A stretch of 64,000 bases of DNA from DATBVX01 sp963724625 (lineage in GTDB: Bacteria; Pseudomonadota; Gammaproteobacteria; Steroidobacterales; Steroidobacteraceae), in assembly GCA_963724625.1 (NCBI GenBank), contig CAVRVO010000003.1, positions 248,001-312,000 on the forward strand, given 5' to 3'. Below are positions 8,392-16,767 of the stretch, piece after piece. Position numbers and translations under genes: made by a program. The notes under the pieces are model-generated. The model searched no databases. It was not told where the DNA came from and saw only the letters and a list, made by a program, of their open reading frames with translations. Position 1 is the stretch's first letter; the number at the start of each line of letters is the position of its first letter.

Positions 8392-9813
8392 ATGAGTGAA
8401 CACCAGATCCATGTGGATTTCCCGGGACGAATCGTTCTCATCGGCTTTGGCAGCATTGGGCAGGGTGTACTGCCGCTGATCCTGCGGCACATCGGCGGTG
8501 TGAAGCCGGAGCGAATCACGATCGTCACCGCGGACGATGAGGGCCGGCAGGAAGCCGAGCAATTCGGCATCAAGTTCGTAAACCAAGCGTTGACGCGCGA
8601 CAACTTCAAGCGCGTGCTCGATCCACTGGTCGGTCGCGGCGATTTCCTCCTCAACGTCTCAGTCGACGTCTCCACGATAGCGCTGATCAAATTGTGTGCG
8701 GAGAAGGGCGCGCTCTACCTCGATACCTGCATCGAGCCCTGGCCGGGCGGTTACACAGACCCGACGATCCCGGTGTCCCGGCGTACGAACTATGCGTTGC
8801 GCGAAGAGGCGTTGATGCTGCGCAAGAGCAATCCGCGCGCCCCGACCGCGGTGATCACGCATGGCGCAAATCCGGGCCTGGTCTCGCACTTCGTCAAGCA
8901 GGCGCTCATCAATATTGCAGCGGACACCGGGGTGAAGGTCGCAACGCCGTCCTCGCGCGAGGAATGGGGCAAACTTGCGCAGACGCTCGGCATCAAGGTG
9001 ATTCACATCGCGGAGCGCGATACGCAGATCTCGAGCAAGCCCAAGCAGCCCGGTGAATTCGTCAATACCTGGTCGGTCGATGGATTCGTGAGCGAGGGCT
9101 CACAGCCCGCTGAGCTTGGCTGGGGCACGCACGAGCGCAATTTCCCGCGCGATGGCGCACGCCACGACTTCGGTTGCCAGTCGGCGATCTATCTCAACGT
9201 GCCGGGCGCCGCTACGCGCGTGCGCACCTGGACTCCCATCGCGGGCTATTTTCACGGCTTCCTGATCACCCACGGCGAATCGATCTCGATTGCCGACTAT
9301 TTCACGGTGCATGACGGCATAAGCGTGGCCTATCGCCCCAGCGCGCATTACGCCTACCACCCGTGTGACAACGCGGTGCTCTCAGTGCACGAATTCGCCG
9401 GCCACAACTGGCGGGTGCAGGATCACAAACGCATCATGATGGGCGATATCGTTTCGGGCATCGACGAGCTCGGCGTGCTGCTCGCGGGGCATAAGAAGAA
9501 CGCGTACTGGTATGGCTCACAGCTTTCGATCGACGAAGCGCGGCGACTTGCGCCATTCAACAATGCGACCAGCCTGCAGGTGACGGTCGCGTGCCTCGCC
9601 GGCATGGTGTGGGCAATCGAGAACCCGAGTCGTGGCCTCGTCGAACCCGACGAGATGGACTTCAAGCGCAATCTCGAGGTCTGCATGCCGTACCTCGGAC
9701 CCGTGGTAGGGCAGTACACCGACTGGAATCCGTTGCACGATCGCGGTCGGTTATTCGTCGAGGATGTCGACGCCACCGATCCGTGGCAGTTCAAGAACGT
9801 TCGCGTTCTCTAA
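8392..9813 (+). CDS. hss: Homospermidine synthase
   Basis: NAD-dependent synthesis of homospermidine from two putrescines (or putrescine plus spermidine). The N terminus has a saccharopine-dehydrogenase-like Rossmann motif IGFGSIGQGVLP and later family-typical segments DTCIEPWPGGYTD, THGANPGLVSHFVKQAL and HEFAGHNWRVQDHKR. About 474 residues matches bacterial Hss. ATG at 8392 is chosen; an in-frame TTG at 8368 would add eight residues. SpeA, upstream on the other strand, makes agmatine, a putrescine precursor, so homospermidine may be a main polyamine here (inference). The gene is followed by a repeat-filled convergent intergenic region. Confidence 0.93.
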   Translation: MSEHQIHVDFPGRIVLIGFGSIGQGVLPLILRHIGGVKPERITIVTADDEGRQEAEQFGIKFVNQALTRDNFKRVLDPLVGRGDFLLNVSVDVSTIALIKLCAEKGALYLDTCIEPWPGGYTDPTIPVSRRTNYALREEALMLRKSNPRAPTAVITHGANPGLVSHFVKQALINIAADTGVKVATPSSREEWGKLAQTLGIKVIHIAERDTQISSKPKQPGEFVNTWSVDGFVSEGSQPAELGWGTHERNFPRDGARHDFGCQSAIYLNVPGAATRVRTWTPIAGYFHGFLITHGESISIADYFTVHDGISVAYRPSAHYAYHPCDNAVLSVHEFAGHNWRVQDHKRIMMGDIVSGIDELGVLLAGHKKNAYWYGSQLSIDEARRLAPFNNATSLQVTVACLAGMVWAIENPSRGLVEPDEMDFKRNLEVCMPYLGPVVGQYTDWNPLHDRGRLFVEDVDATDPWQFKNVRVL

Positions 9814-9827
9814 AAGAAAGAGCAGTT

Positions 9828-9968
9828 CGAGCCGGCCATTGGGTGGGGGGTTGTGCCAACTCCGGGCTGATCACGTTTGATACCGCGCTGACTGAAGATG
9901 CAAACCCGCGAACACTGCTCGCCCGGGTTGGCACAATCCCCCCGACCGCAATGTCCGTCTCGTCCTGC
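9828..9968 (+). repeat. Hairpin repeat family 1, copy A
   Basis: This 141-bp unit starts at GAGCCGGCCATTGGG and ends CGTCTCGTCCTGC. It recurs at 20890, 34969 and, more diverged, at 41832. It folds into a long hairpin: 9845-9867 pairs with 9921-9943 (GTTGTGCCAAC with GTTGGCACAA, flanked by runs of six G and six C) with two single-base bulges, giving about 22 base pairs. It follows the hss stop by 14 bp. There is no U tract, so it is not a classical terminator. It fills much of the gap between convergent hss and the TlpA-like gene. Confidence 0.9.
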
Positions 9969-10021
9969 CTGAGCGTGAAGAGTCAACGTCTGCGTCTCTT
10001 TTGACAGATGCAGGACGATCT

Positions 10022-10184
10022 GGCCGCTGTGGACCGGGCTGGCTGGTCTTTCCCTGGCCCGTTCTTGCTTGATTGAGCTTAGAGATACGTTGCTGTACCG
10101 CGCGAAAGCTCGGGCCGGGAGCGGCAATATGCTTCGTTCGCGTCGGCCGTGGGAAAGACCAGCCAGCCCAGGTCCGCAGCGGCC
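10022..10184. repeat. Long palindrome family 2, element P1
   Basis: The arms 10022-10054 and 10151-10184 are complementary over 33 bp with one mismatch and one bulge. The 96-nt loop carries the family core words CTTGATT, GATACGTTG, GCGCGAA and TTCGTTCGCGTCGG. The same core occurs at 20720, 35166, 56451 and (reverse orientation) 61070, while the arm sequences differ between loci. It sits 53 bp after repeat copy A and 15 bp before the stop of the convergent TlpA-like gene. Confidence 0.9.
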
Positions 10185-10198
10185 GCCTCGAACTGCTC

Positions 10199-10762
10199 CT
10201 ACTCTGCCAGGAGTTTCGTGATCAGCGCCTCGACCTTGCGCGCCTGTGCATCCTCGGCATGGGTTTCGCCGACGAATCGCCCGCGCACGCGACCCTGCTT
10301 GTCGATGAGGTAGTAGGCCGGCCAGTACTGGTTGTCGAGCGCGTGCCAGTACGAAAAGTCATTGTCGAGCATCACCGGGTGCTTGAGGCCGAATTCCTTC
10401 ACCTTGGCGATCACGTTGTCCCGCACACGCTCGTCCGGAAACTCGGGGCTGTGCACACCGAGCAGCGCCAGGCCCTGCGGGCCGAATTTCGCCTCGACAC
10501 CCTTGAGCCAAGGGAACGAGTGGAAACAGTTCCAGCACTCGAACGCCCACACGTCGATGAGCAGTACCCGGCCGCTGAAGCTCTCGAGCTTGAGTGGTGG
10601 TGAATTGATCCAGTCCGTAGCGGCGGTGTGGGTGAACTGAGGTGCCCGCTCGGGAGGTGACGTCGCATTGGCTGCGCACAGGAGCGAGATCGCGACCAGT
10701 GCGCCCGGCATTCGAGCCAGGGCTCGGCGGATCGATTGATTCGGATGTACGTTCATGAGCAT
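10199..10762 (-). CDS. TlpA/redoxin-like exported thioredoxin-fold protein
   Basis: An exported protein of about 187 residues. A signal peptide (MPGALVAISLLCAANA) precedes a thioredoxin fold with the dithiol motif CWNC in VWAFECWNCFHSFPWL and the cis-proline region YWPAYYLIDKQGRVRG. The family transfers disulfides or reduces periplasmic proteins, for example in cytochrome maturation. CWNC is an unusual variant of CxxC; the two Cys remain. Several starts are possible (10765 TTG, 10762 and 10756 ATG). It follows greB by about 22 bp on the minus strand, so the two are probably cotranscribed. Confidence 0.85.
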   Translation of the reverse strand: MLMNVHPNQSIRRALARMPGALVAISLLCAANATSPPERAPQFTHTAATDWINSPPLKLESFSGRVLLIDVWAFECWNCFHSFPWLKGVEAKFGPQGLALLGVHSPEFPDERVRDNVIAKVKEFGLKHPVMLDNDFSYWHALDNQYWPAYYLIDKQGRVRGRFVGETHAEDAQARKVEALITKLLAE

Positions 10763-10784
10763 CAAGACCCGCCAAGGGGCGACA

Positions 10785-11297
10785 TTATTTCATGGGCCGC
10801 GTGCCGTACGTGACTTCGAGCACGATGAACGACCGGCTGCCTCCGGGCAGATCCACGCTGACCTCATCGTCCACCGACTTGCGCAGCAGCGCCCTACCGA
10901 GTGGCGAGTCCATGCTGATGTAGTCAGAGGCGAGGTCGAACTCGTCGGGGCCGACGATCCTGAGGCAGCGCTCGGCGCCACTGTCCTCCTGCACCCGCAC
11001 CCACGCACCGAAGAACACGCGGCGCGGGTCGCTCGGTGCCTGATCGACCACCACGATTCCGTCCAGGCGCTTGCGCAGGAAGCGCACGCGCCGATCGATC
11101 TCGCGCAATTGCCGTTTCCCGTAGATGTATTCGGCGTTTTCCGAGCGATCGCCCTGTGCAGCCGCAGCCGCCACGGCAGCGGTTACCTGCGGGCGCTGCA
11201 CGCGCCACAGGTAATCCAACTCTTCACGCAGCCGTTTCGCACCCTCCGGCGTGATGTATTTCGAGCCCGCAGGTTGCGGTGCACGGTAGCGCCCCAT
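10785..11297 (-). CDS. greB: Transcription elongation factor GreB
   Basis: This factor inserts a coiled coil into the RNA polymerase secondary channel and stimulates cleavage of backtracked RNA. The N-terminal coiled coil is visible (YITPEGAKRLREELDYLW, then GDRSENAEYIYGKRQLREID with the acidic tip residues), followed by the FKBP-like C domain (IVGPDEFD, ISMDSPLGRALL). YIYGKRQLREIDRRVRFL is the GreB rather than GreA version. At 170 residues it is slightly longer than average, with a basic N-terminal extension. It is the first gene of a probable operon with the TlpA-like gene. Confidence 0.95.
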   Translation of the reverse strand: MGRYRAPQPAGSKYITPEGAKRLREELDYLWRVQRPQVTAAVAAAAAQGDRSENAEYIYGKRQLREIDRRVRFLRKRLDGIVVVDQAPSDPRRVFFGAWVRVQEDSGAERCLRIVGPDEFDLASDYISMDSPLGRALLRKSVDDEVSVDLPGGSRSFIVLEVTYGTRPMK

Positions 11298-11443
11298 TTA
11301 GGTCTCAGCTCCGGTCCGGACGATCCCGCGGCGCGGCAGGAGCGCACCAGGATCTCGATTCCGCGCTAGAAATTCCTGCATCGCCAATGATTTGTGCATC
11401 CGATCACAGTTTTGACTTAAGCGCGTCTCTAATCTCACTCGCC

Positions 11444-11638
11444 ATGGGCGTCAAGTACTACACACACTTCGTGATGAACGAGCAGCCCGAAAGGATGAAT
11501 GAGTTCACCGGCGTGGTGGAACTCAACCGGACACCGCGCGCCGCGCATGACCTCAAGGATATCGCCGCGATCCTGGCTCGCAGCCTCGATCTCGACACCG
11601 ACGACATCCAGATCCTGCACTGGGCCCGCCTGCACTGA
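11444..11638 (+). CDS. Small hypothetical protein, 64 residues
   Basis: The ATG at 11444 opens a 64-residue acidic protein beginning MGVKYYTHFVMNEQPERM and ending DDIQILHWARLH. I do not recognise a family. It looks like a small folded alpha/beta domain with no signal peptide or membrane helix. No strong ribosome site is visible, and in-frame starts exist upstream. Support for a real gene comes from the two hairpins and strong terminator that follow directly (11647-11717), and from its position as the only coding candidate between greB and that terminator. Confidence 0.55.
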   Translation: MGVKYYTHFVMNEQPERMNEFTGVVELNRTPRAAHDLKDIAAILARSLDLDTDDIQILHWARLH

Positions 11639-11646
11639 ATCCCCTA

Positions 11647-11677
11647 GCGGACTTTCCTTCCCTTCATCAAAGTCCGC
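11647..11677 (+). repeat. Inverted repeat directly after the 64-residue ORF
   Basis: GCGGACTTT (11647-11655) and AAAGTCCGC (11669-11677) form a perfect 9-bp stem with a 13-nt loop. It starts nine bases after the stop codon and precedes the terminator hairpin by seven bases, so the transcript would end in two tandem stem-loops. Confidence 0.7.
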
Positions 11678-11683
11678 TTCTCT

Positions 11684-11717
11684 GAACCCCAGACCAAAAG
11701 TCTGGGGTTTTTTTTTG
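11684..11717 (+). terminator. Strong Rho-independent terminator
   Basis: AACCCCAGAC (11685-11694) pairs perfectly with GTCTGGGGTT (11700-11709) around a five-base loop, followed by an uninterrupted run of T to 11716. It ends the small upstream transcription unit only 17 bp before the GTG of the methyltransferase gene. Confidence 0.94.
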
Positions 11718-11733
11718 AGCTACGCTTAGTCCC

Positions 11734-12486
11734 GTGGCGAGTGGCTCTTTCAAGGACCATTTCTCCGGGCATTCGAGCGCCTACGCTGCCTATCGCCCTG
11801 ACTATCCGCCCGAGCTCTTTGCTCAACTCGCCGCCCTGAGTCCGCAGCGGCAGCGCGCATGGGATTGCGCGACCGGCAACGGACAAGCCGCGATCGGCCT
11901 CGCCGATCATTTCGCTCATATCGTCGCGACAGACGCGAGCGTCAAGCAGCTCGGCAGCCGGCGCCAACATGCGCGCATCGACTATTGCGCGGGATTGGCA
12001 GAGGCGGCGCCGCTCACTGACGCCTGCTGCGACCTGGTGACGGTGGCGCAATCGGTTCACTGGTTTCGCTTCGAGAGCTTCTATGCGGAAGCTCGCCGCG
12101 TGCTGAAGGCTGGTGGAGCAGTCGCATTGTGGACCTACGCGACCTTTCGGGTGCATGCGGATATCGATCCGCCGCTCGATCACTTTTACAACCACGTTGT
12201 GGGTCCGTACTGGCCTCCGGAGCGGCACTACGTCGAGGCGGGCTATCACACGATTCCGTTTCCGTTCGACGAGCTCAAACTGCAGCCGATCGTTCTCGAG
12301 ACGCACTGGAATCTGGATCAGGCCATGAACTACATCGGGACGTGGTCGGCCGTGCAGCGCTATCGCGCCGCACACGGCTCGGACCCGCTGCCTGAACTGC
12401 GTGCGGTGCTGGAGCCTCTCTGGGGCCGCCCGGAGTCCCTTCGGCTCGTGAGCTGGCCCCTGCACCTGCGCGTCGGCCGTATCTGA
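11734..12486 (+). CDS. Class I SAM-dependent methyltransferase
   Basis: A 250-residue cytosolic methyltransferase of the Methyltransf_11/25 type. Motif I is WDCATGNGQAAIGLA, followed by IVATDAS (motif post I), DLVTVAQSVHWF and LKAGGAVALWTYA. The N-terminal DHFSGHSSAYAAYRPDYP resembles the trans-aconitate methyltransferase-like group found in fungi and bacteria. The substrate is unknown. The start is GTG at 11734, very close after a strong terminator, so its promoter must overlap that terminator or be replaced by readthrough; a slightly later start cannot be excluded. Confidence 0.85.
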   Translation: MASGSFKDHFSGHSSAYAAYRPDYPPELFAQLAALSPQRQRAWDCATGNGQAAIGLADHFAHIVATDASVKQLGSRRQHARIDYCAGLAEAAPLTDACCDLVTVAQSVHWFRFESFYAEARRVLKAGGAVALWTYATFRVHADIDPPLDHFYNHVVGPYWPPERHYVEAGYHTIPFPFDELKLQPIVLETHWNLDQAMNYIGTWSAVQRYRAAHGSDPLPELRAVLEPLWGRPESLRLVSWPLHLRVGRI

Positions 12487-12511
12487 CCTTCAGCGTCAGT
12501 TCGCATATACT
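12483..12511 (+). promoter_or_regulatory. Candidate sigma-70 promoter of the M13 peptidase gene
   Basis: CTGACC (12483-12488) and TATACT (12506-12511) are separated by 17 bp and lie about 70 bp upstream of the peptidase start. The -10 box matches consensus at five of six positions and the -35 is weaker. Confidence 0.4.
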
Positions 12512-12581
12512 GCGCGCCCATTTTTATTTCCCGGCCGGCGGCCGCTCAGGTTTCCGGCTTGAATCCCAGGTCCTCACCCAA

Positions 12582-14630
12582 ATGAACCGACTCGCAATGA
12601 CTATCCTCGCTGCCTCATTGACCGCTTGTGCCGCCGCGCCGGAAACGCAGGCGCCCACTGCGTCCACCTCGCCGCCTACCCTCGGGTCCGGCCTCGAGCT
12701 GCAGGGATTCGATCGCACCGTGCGGCCCCAGGATGACCTGTTCCGCTACGTGAGCGGCGACTGGCTCAAGACCGCGGTGATTCCTGCCGACCGCGCCAAC
12801 TACGGCGCTTTCACAATGCTCGACGATCAGGCGCAGGCCGATGTGCGCACACTGGTCGAGAAGGCCGCGAACTTGCCGAGCCGCGCGCCGGGTTCCGACG
12901 AACAGAAGATCGGTGACTTCTATCTCAGCTTCATGGACACCGCGCGCATCGAGGAGCTGGGCCTGAAGCCGCTGCAGGGTGAGCTAGGACGCGTGGATGC
13001 CATCACCAGTCGCACCGACCTGGTCGGCTACCTGGGCTATGCGCAAAGCATCGGCGTGGTGCATCCCGTCTGGTACTTCGTCGCTCAGGACGAGAAGAAC
13101 GCAACCGCGTACATCTCCAATATCTATCAACGCGGACTCACCCTTCCGGACCGCGACTACTATCTGAAGACCGACGAGAAGTACGTGGCGATTCGTGCCA
13201 AGTACCAGGCATATGTTGCCAGCCTTCTCAAGCTTGCCGGCTTCCCGGACGCTGATGACGGTGCGCGCCGGATCGCGGCACTCGAGAATCGCCTGGCGCA
13301 GGCTCACTGGACCCGGGTGGAGAATCGCGACGCCGAGAAGACCTACAACAAGTACGACATCAGTGCGGCGAACAAACTCACCCCGGGCCTGGATTGGGCA
13401 CAGTTTCTCGCCGGTGCGAAGGCAGATGCGCACGAGCTGGTGATCGCTCAGCCGAGCTTTGTGACCGCGCTCGGCAAGGCCATCACGGAGATTCCGCTCG
13501 AGGACTGGAAGCTGTACATGAAGTACAAGCTGATCGACCAATACGCGCCCTACCTCAGCAGCGCGTACGCCGATCTGCACTTCGATCTGCACCTCAAGAC
13601 CCTCAAGGGCGTCGAAGAAAACCAGCCGCGCTGGAAACGTGCGGTCGATGCGCTCGATGAATCAATGGGTGACATCGCGGGACGACTATACGTCGCGGAG
13701 CATTTCACACCGGATGCCAAGCAGCGCATGGACGAGCTGGTTGCGAATCTTCTCAAGGCTTACAAGGTGTCGATCGATGGCCTGGAGTGGATGAGCCCGC
13801 AGACTCGGGCTGCGGCGCAGGCGAAGCTTGCCAAGTTCACCGTCAAGATCGGCTACCCGGACAAGTGGAAGGACTATTCGGCGCTCACCATCGACAAGAC
13901 GGATCTGGTGGGAAATCTGTTGCGCTCCGCGCGGGTCGAGCACGAGCGCCTCACCGCCAGGCTCGGCAAGCCGGTGGATCGCACTGAGTGGTTGATGACG
14001 CCGCAGACGGTCAACGCGTATTACTACCCGCCGATGAACGACATCGTATTTCCGGCAGCGATCCTGCGACCGCCGTTCTTCAATGTCGCCGCGGACGACG
14101 CCACGAACTACGGCGCAATCGGCGCCGTCATCGGGCACGAGATCAGTCACGGCTTCGATGACCAGGGTCGCAAGTACGATGGCGACGGGAACCTGCGCGA
14201 CTGGTGGACGGACGAGGATGCGAAGCGCTTCAAGGAACGTGCGGCCCGCATCGTCGCGCAATACAGCGCCTACAATCCGATCGACGACATGAAGGTCAAC
14301 GGCGAGCTCACGCTCGGCGAGAACATCGGCGACCTGTCTGGCCTGGCCATCGCGTACAAGGCCTATCGGATCGCCCTGGGTGACAGGACTGCGCCGGTGA
14401 TCGACGGCTTCACGGGCGATCAGCGCTTCTTCCTCGGCTGGAGTCAGGTGTGGCGACGCAAGTATCGCGACGAGGACCTGCGCCAGCGCCTGGTGACCGA
14501 TCCACACAGCCCGAGTGAGTATCGCTGCAACGGTATCGTCACCAACATGACACCGTTCTACACTGCGTTCGGCCTCAAGGAGGGCGACAGGCTCTACCGG
14601 CCGCCTTCCGATCGCGTCCAGATCTGGTAG
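12582..14630 (+). CDS. M13 family (neprilysin-like) zinc metallopeptidase lipoprotein
   Basis: A 682-residue exported endopeptidase for small peptides. The N terminus is a lipoprotein signal (MTILAASLTAC). The catalytic zinc site is HEISH at 519-523 with the third ligand Glu580 in GENIGDLSGL; the substrate-binding NAYYYPPMNDIVFPAAIL precedes it and the C-terminal CNGIVTNMTPFYTAF is typical of the family. Length matches bacterial PepO-type enzymes. It probably acts in the periplasm or on the outer membrane. A candidate promoter lies at 12483-12511, and the gene stands ahead of the LemA operon. Confidence 0.93.
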   Translation: MNRLAMTILAASLTACAAAPETQAPTASTSPPTLGSGLELQGFDRTVRPQDDLFRYVSGDWLKTAVIPADRANYGAFTMLDDQAQADVRTLVEKAANLPSRAPGSDEQKIGDFYLSFMDTARIEELGLKPLQGELGRVDAITSRTDLVGYLGYAQSIGVVHPVWYFVAQDEKNATAYISNIYQRGLTLPDRDYYLKTDEKYVAIRAKYQAYVASLLKLAGFPDADDGARRIAALENRLAQAHWTRVENRDAEKTYNKYDISAANKLTPGLDWAQFLAGAKADAHELVIAQPSFVTALGKAITEIPLEDWKLYMKYKLIDQYAPYLSSAYADLHFDLHLKTLKGVEENQPRWKRAVDALDESMGDIAGRLYVAEHFTPDAKQRMDELVANLLKAYKVSIDGLEWMSPQTRAAAQAKLAKFTVKIGYPDKWKDYSALTIDKTDLVGNLLRSARVEHERLTARLGKPVDRTEWLMTPQTVNAYYYPPMNDIVFPAAILRPPFFNVAADDATNYGAIGAVIGHEISHGFDDQGRKYDGDGNLRDWWTDEDAKRFKERAARIVAQYSAYNPIDDMKVNGELTLGENIGDLSGLAIAYKAYRIALGDRTAPVIDGFTGDQRFFLGWSQVWRRKYRDEDLRQRLVTDPHSPSEYRCNGIVTNMTPFYTAFGLKEGDRLYRPPSDRVQIW

Positions 14631-14668
14631 TAGCTCGAGTCGTGCACTCACCTGGAAAAGGAGCATTC

Positions 14669-15295
14669 ATGCGCGCATTACTCCTGTTGACGCTCTTCGC
14701 AACTGCCCTGCTGTCCGGATGTGGCTACAACACGCTGCAAAGCCAGGACGAGCAGGTCAAGGCGGCCTGGTCGCAAGTGTTGAACCAGTATCAACGCCGC
14801 GCGGACCTGGTGCCGAACCTGGTGAATGTTGTGAAGGGCGCTGCGGCTCAGGAGCGACAGGTGCTCGATGATGTCGTGCAGGCTCGCTCACGGGTCGGAT
14901 CGATCCAGGCGACCCCTGAGTTGATCAACGACGAGGCAGCCTTCAAGAAATTCCAGGCAGCGCAGGCGGACCTGACGAGCGCGCTGTCGCGACTGCTCGC
15001 GGTCGCGGAGAACTACCCGGATCTCAAGTCGATTGAAGCCTTCCGCGATCTGCAGGCGCAGCTCGAGGGGGTCGAGAATCGCATTGCGGTGGAACGCAAG
15101 CGTTATATCGAAACCGTGCAGGCCTTCAACACGACGGTGCGATCGTTCCCGACCAACCTCACCGCGAAGCTGTTCGGTTTCAAGGTGAAGCCGAATTTCT
15201 CGGTCGAGAACGAGGACGTGATCTCGAAGCCGCCGACCGTGGACTTTGGCGCGCCCGCCCCAGCTCCCGCGCCCGCACCGGCCCCGCAAGGGTAA
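14669..15295 (+). CDS. LemA family lipoprotein
   Basis: About 208 residues. The lipoprotein signal ends at LLSGC. Long alpha helices follow, with the family hallmark NQYQRRADLVPNLVNVVKG and LQAQLEGVENRIAVERKRY, FNTTVRSFPTNL. The C terminus is a Pro/Ala-rich tail. The start at 14669 is set by an AAAAGGAGC ribosome site seven bases upstream, so a longer reading back to 14642 is rejected. LemA proteins are membrane-anchored helical bundles, usually encoded with TPM-domain proteins as here. The role is not firmly established. Confidence 0.94.
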   Translation: MRALLLLTLFATALLSGCGYNTLQSQDEQVKAAWSQVLNQYQRRADLVPNLVNVVKGAAAQERQVLDDVVQARSRVGSIQATPELINDEAAFKKFQAAQADLTSALSRLLAVAENYPDLKSIEAFRDLQAQLEGVENRIAVERKRYIETVQAFNTTVRSFPTNLTAKLFGFKVKPNFSVENEDVISKPPTVDFGAPAPAPAPAPAPQG

Positions 15296-15317
15296 CTGAC
15301 CAGGGCGAGAGGCCCCG

Positions 15318-16226
15318 ATGCGCCTCACCACGGGGTTCACTGTCGCGTGCGCGCTTCTCGGCGGCGCACTCGCGCTGGTTGCGCCCCTGCATGCCCCGTA
15401 TGCGCAGATTGCGGTTCCCGCACTTCATGGGCGCGTCACCGATCTGACCCACACGTTGAGCGCCGACCAGGTCGCGGCGCTCGAACAGAAATTGCAGGCA
15501 TTCGAGGCGAGGAAGGGCAGCCAGATCGCCGTGCTGATCGTGCCCACCACGGAGCCGGAAGACATCGCTGCTTTTGGCATTCGCGTCGCTGAAGCGTGGA
15601 AGCTCGGGCGCAAGGGCGTCGATGACGGCGCAATCCTGATCGTCGCCAAGGATCAGCACCGCATGCGCATCGAGGTGGGCTACGGGCTCGAAGGCGTGAT
15701 GCCTGATGCGATTGCCCGGCGCATTGTGGCCGAAACGATCGCACCGCATTTCAAGCAGGGCGATTACTACGGCGGCATCGATGCGGGCGTGGATCGGATC
15801 ACGCGCCTCATCGACGGCGAACCCCTACCGGAGCCGGATCGAAACTGGTCCCCCCCGCCGGGTGGCACCGAGTGGCTCACTACCGCGCTGGTGCTGACCA
15901 TCATTGGCGGCACGATTCTGCGGCGCATCTTCGGTCGCACGGTCGGTGCGCTGGCCACTGGCGGTATCAGCGGATTCATTGCGTACGTGATCACGCACGT
16001 GATCCCAATTGCCGCGGGCGTCGCCGCCGTTGGCTTCTTCCTCGCGATGCTGTTTGGCGGTTTCGGCGGGCCGAGCGGCTGGTCGAGCCGCGGTCGCGGC
16101 GGCATGGGCAGCAGTTGGGGCGGTGGCTGGGGCGGCGGCGGGTTCGGCGGCGGCATGGGCGGGGGAGGAGGCTTCAGCGGTGGTGGTGGCGGATTCGGCG
16201 GTGGCGGAGCATCGGGAAGCTGGTGA
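15318..16226 (+). CDS. TPM-domain membrane protein (YgcG family)
   Basis: A 302-residue protein: signal peptide (to about residue 34), then a TPM domain (VTDLTHTLSADQVAALEQKL, QIAVLIVPTT, DDGAILIVAKDQHRMRIEVG, YGLEGVMPDAIARRI), two hydrophobic helices around 195-245, and a C-terminal tail made almost only of Gly, Ser and Trp/Phe. This is the YgcG layout. TPM domains bind divalent metals and have been reported to act as phosphatases in plants. It is the second gene of the LemA-TPM-TPM operon. Confidence 0.92.
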   Translation: MRLTTGFTVACALLGGALALVAPLHAPYAQIAVPALHGRVTDLTHTLSADQVAALEQKLQAFEARKGSQIAVLIVPTTEPEDIAAFGIRVAEAWKLGRKGVDDGAILIVAKDQHRMRIEVGYGLEGVMPDAIARRIVAETIAPHFKQGDYYGGIDAGVDRITRLIDGEPLPEPDRNWSPPPGGTEWLTTALVLTIIGGTILRRIFGRTVGALATGGISGFIAYVITHVIPIAAGVAAVGFFLAMLFGGFGGPSGWSSRGRGGMGSSWGGGWGGGGFGGGMGGGGGFSGGGGGFGGGGASGSW

Positions 16227-16227
16227 C

Positions 16228-16725
16228 ATGAACTTCAAGCGACTGCTGCGGCACTGGTTCACGACCGACCTCACGCGCCGGCGTGCTTTTCCGACCCACG
16301 TTCTCAACGCGATCGAGGAACAGATCCGTGCGAGTGAAAAACAGCATGGCGGGGAGATTCGATTTGCGATCGAGACCGCACTGGACGGTCCCGCGCTGTG
16401 GCAGGAAATCCCCGCGCGCCACCACGCCATCGATGTGTTCGCACAGCTGCGTGTGTGGGACACACAGCACAACAACGGTGTGCTCATCCTGGTGCTGCTC
16501 GCGGACCGCGACGTGGAGATCGTCGCCGATCGGGGCTACCGCGGCCGGGTCAGCGATGCGGCGTGGGAAAGCGTTTGCCGTGCGATGGAAGCGGAATTTC
16601 GTGCCGGGCGCTTCGAAACCGGCGTGATCAAGGGCATTCAGGCCATCACCGGCATCATTGCCCCGCTTTTTCCGCCCCAGCCGCACGATCGCAATGAACT
16701 TCCCGATCGGCCGGCACTCCTTTAA
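16228..16725 (+). CDS. Second TPM-domain protein
   Basis: ATG at 16228, one base after the stop of the preceding TPM gene, opens a 165-residue protein. It has a TPM-like domain without signal peptide or glycine tail: HVLNAIEEQIRASEKQHGGE, LRVWDTQHNNGVLILVLLAD, VEIVADRGYRGRV and GVIKGIQAITGIIAPLFP. Pairs of a long YgcG-like and a short cytosolic TPM protein after LemA are common. The tight spacing implies coupled translation. Confidence 0.9.
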   Translation: MNFKRLLRHWFTTDLTRRRAFPTHVLNAIEEQIRASEKQHGGEIRFAIETALDGPALWQEIPARHHAIDVFAQLRVWDTQHNNGVLILVLLADRDVEIVADRGYRGRVSDAAWESVCRAMEAEFRAGRFETGVIKGIQAITGIIAPLFPPQPHDRNELPDRPALL

Positions 16726-16767
16726 AGCACGCGCGCAGGTCGCACACGGCGATGCCATAATCGCAGC

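Noticed and set aside
11644..12465. 273-codon minus-strand frame opposite the methyltransferase gene
   Set aside because: The plus-strand frame has methyltransferase motifs; the minus frame starts in a terminator hairpin and shows none.
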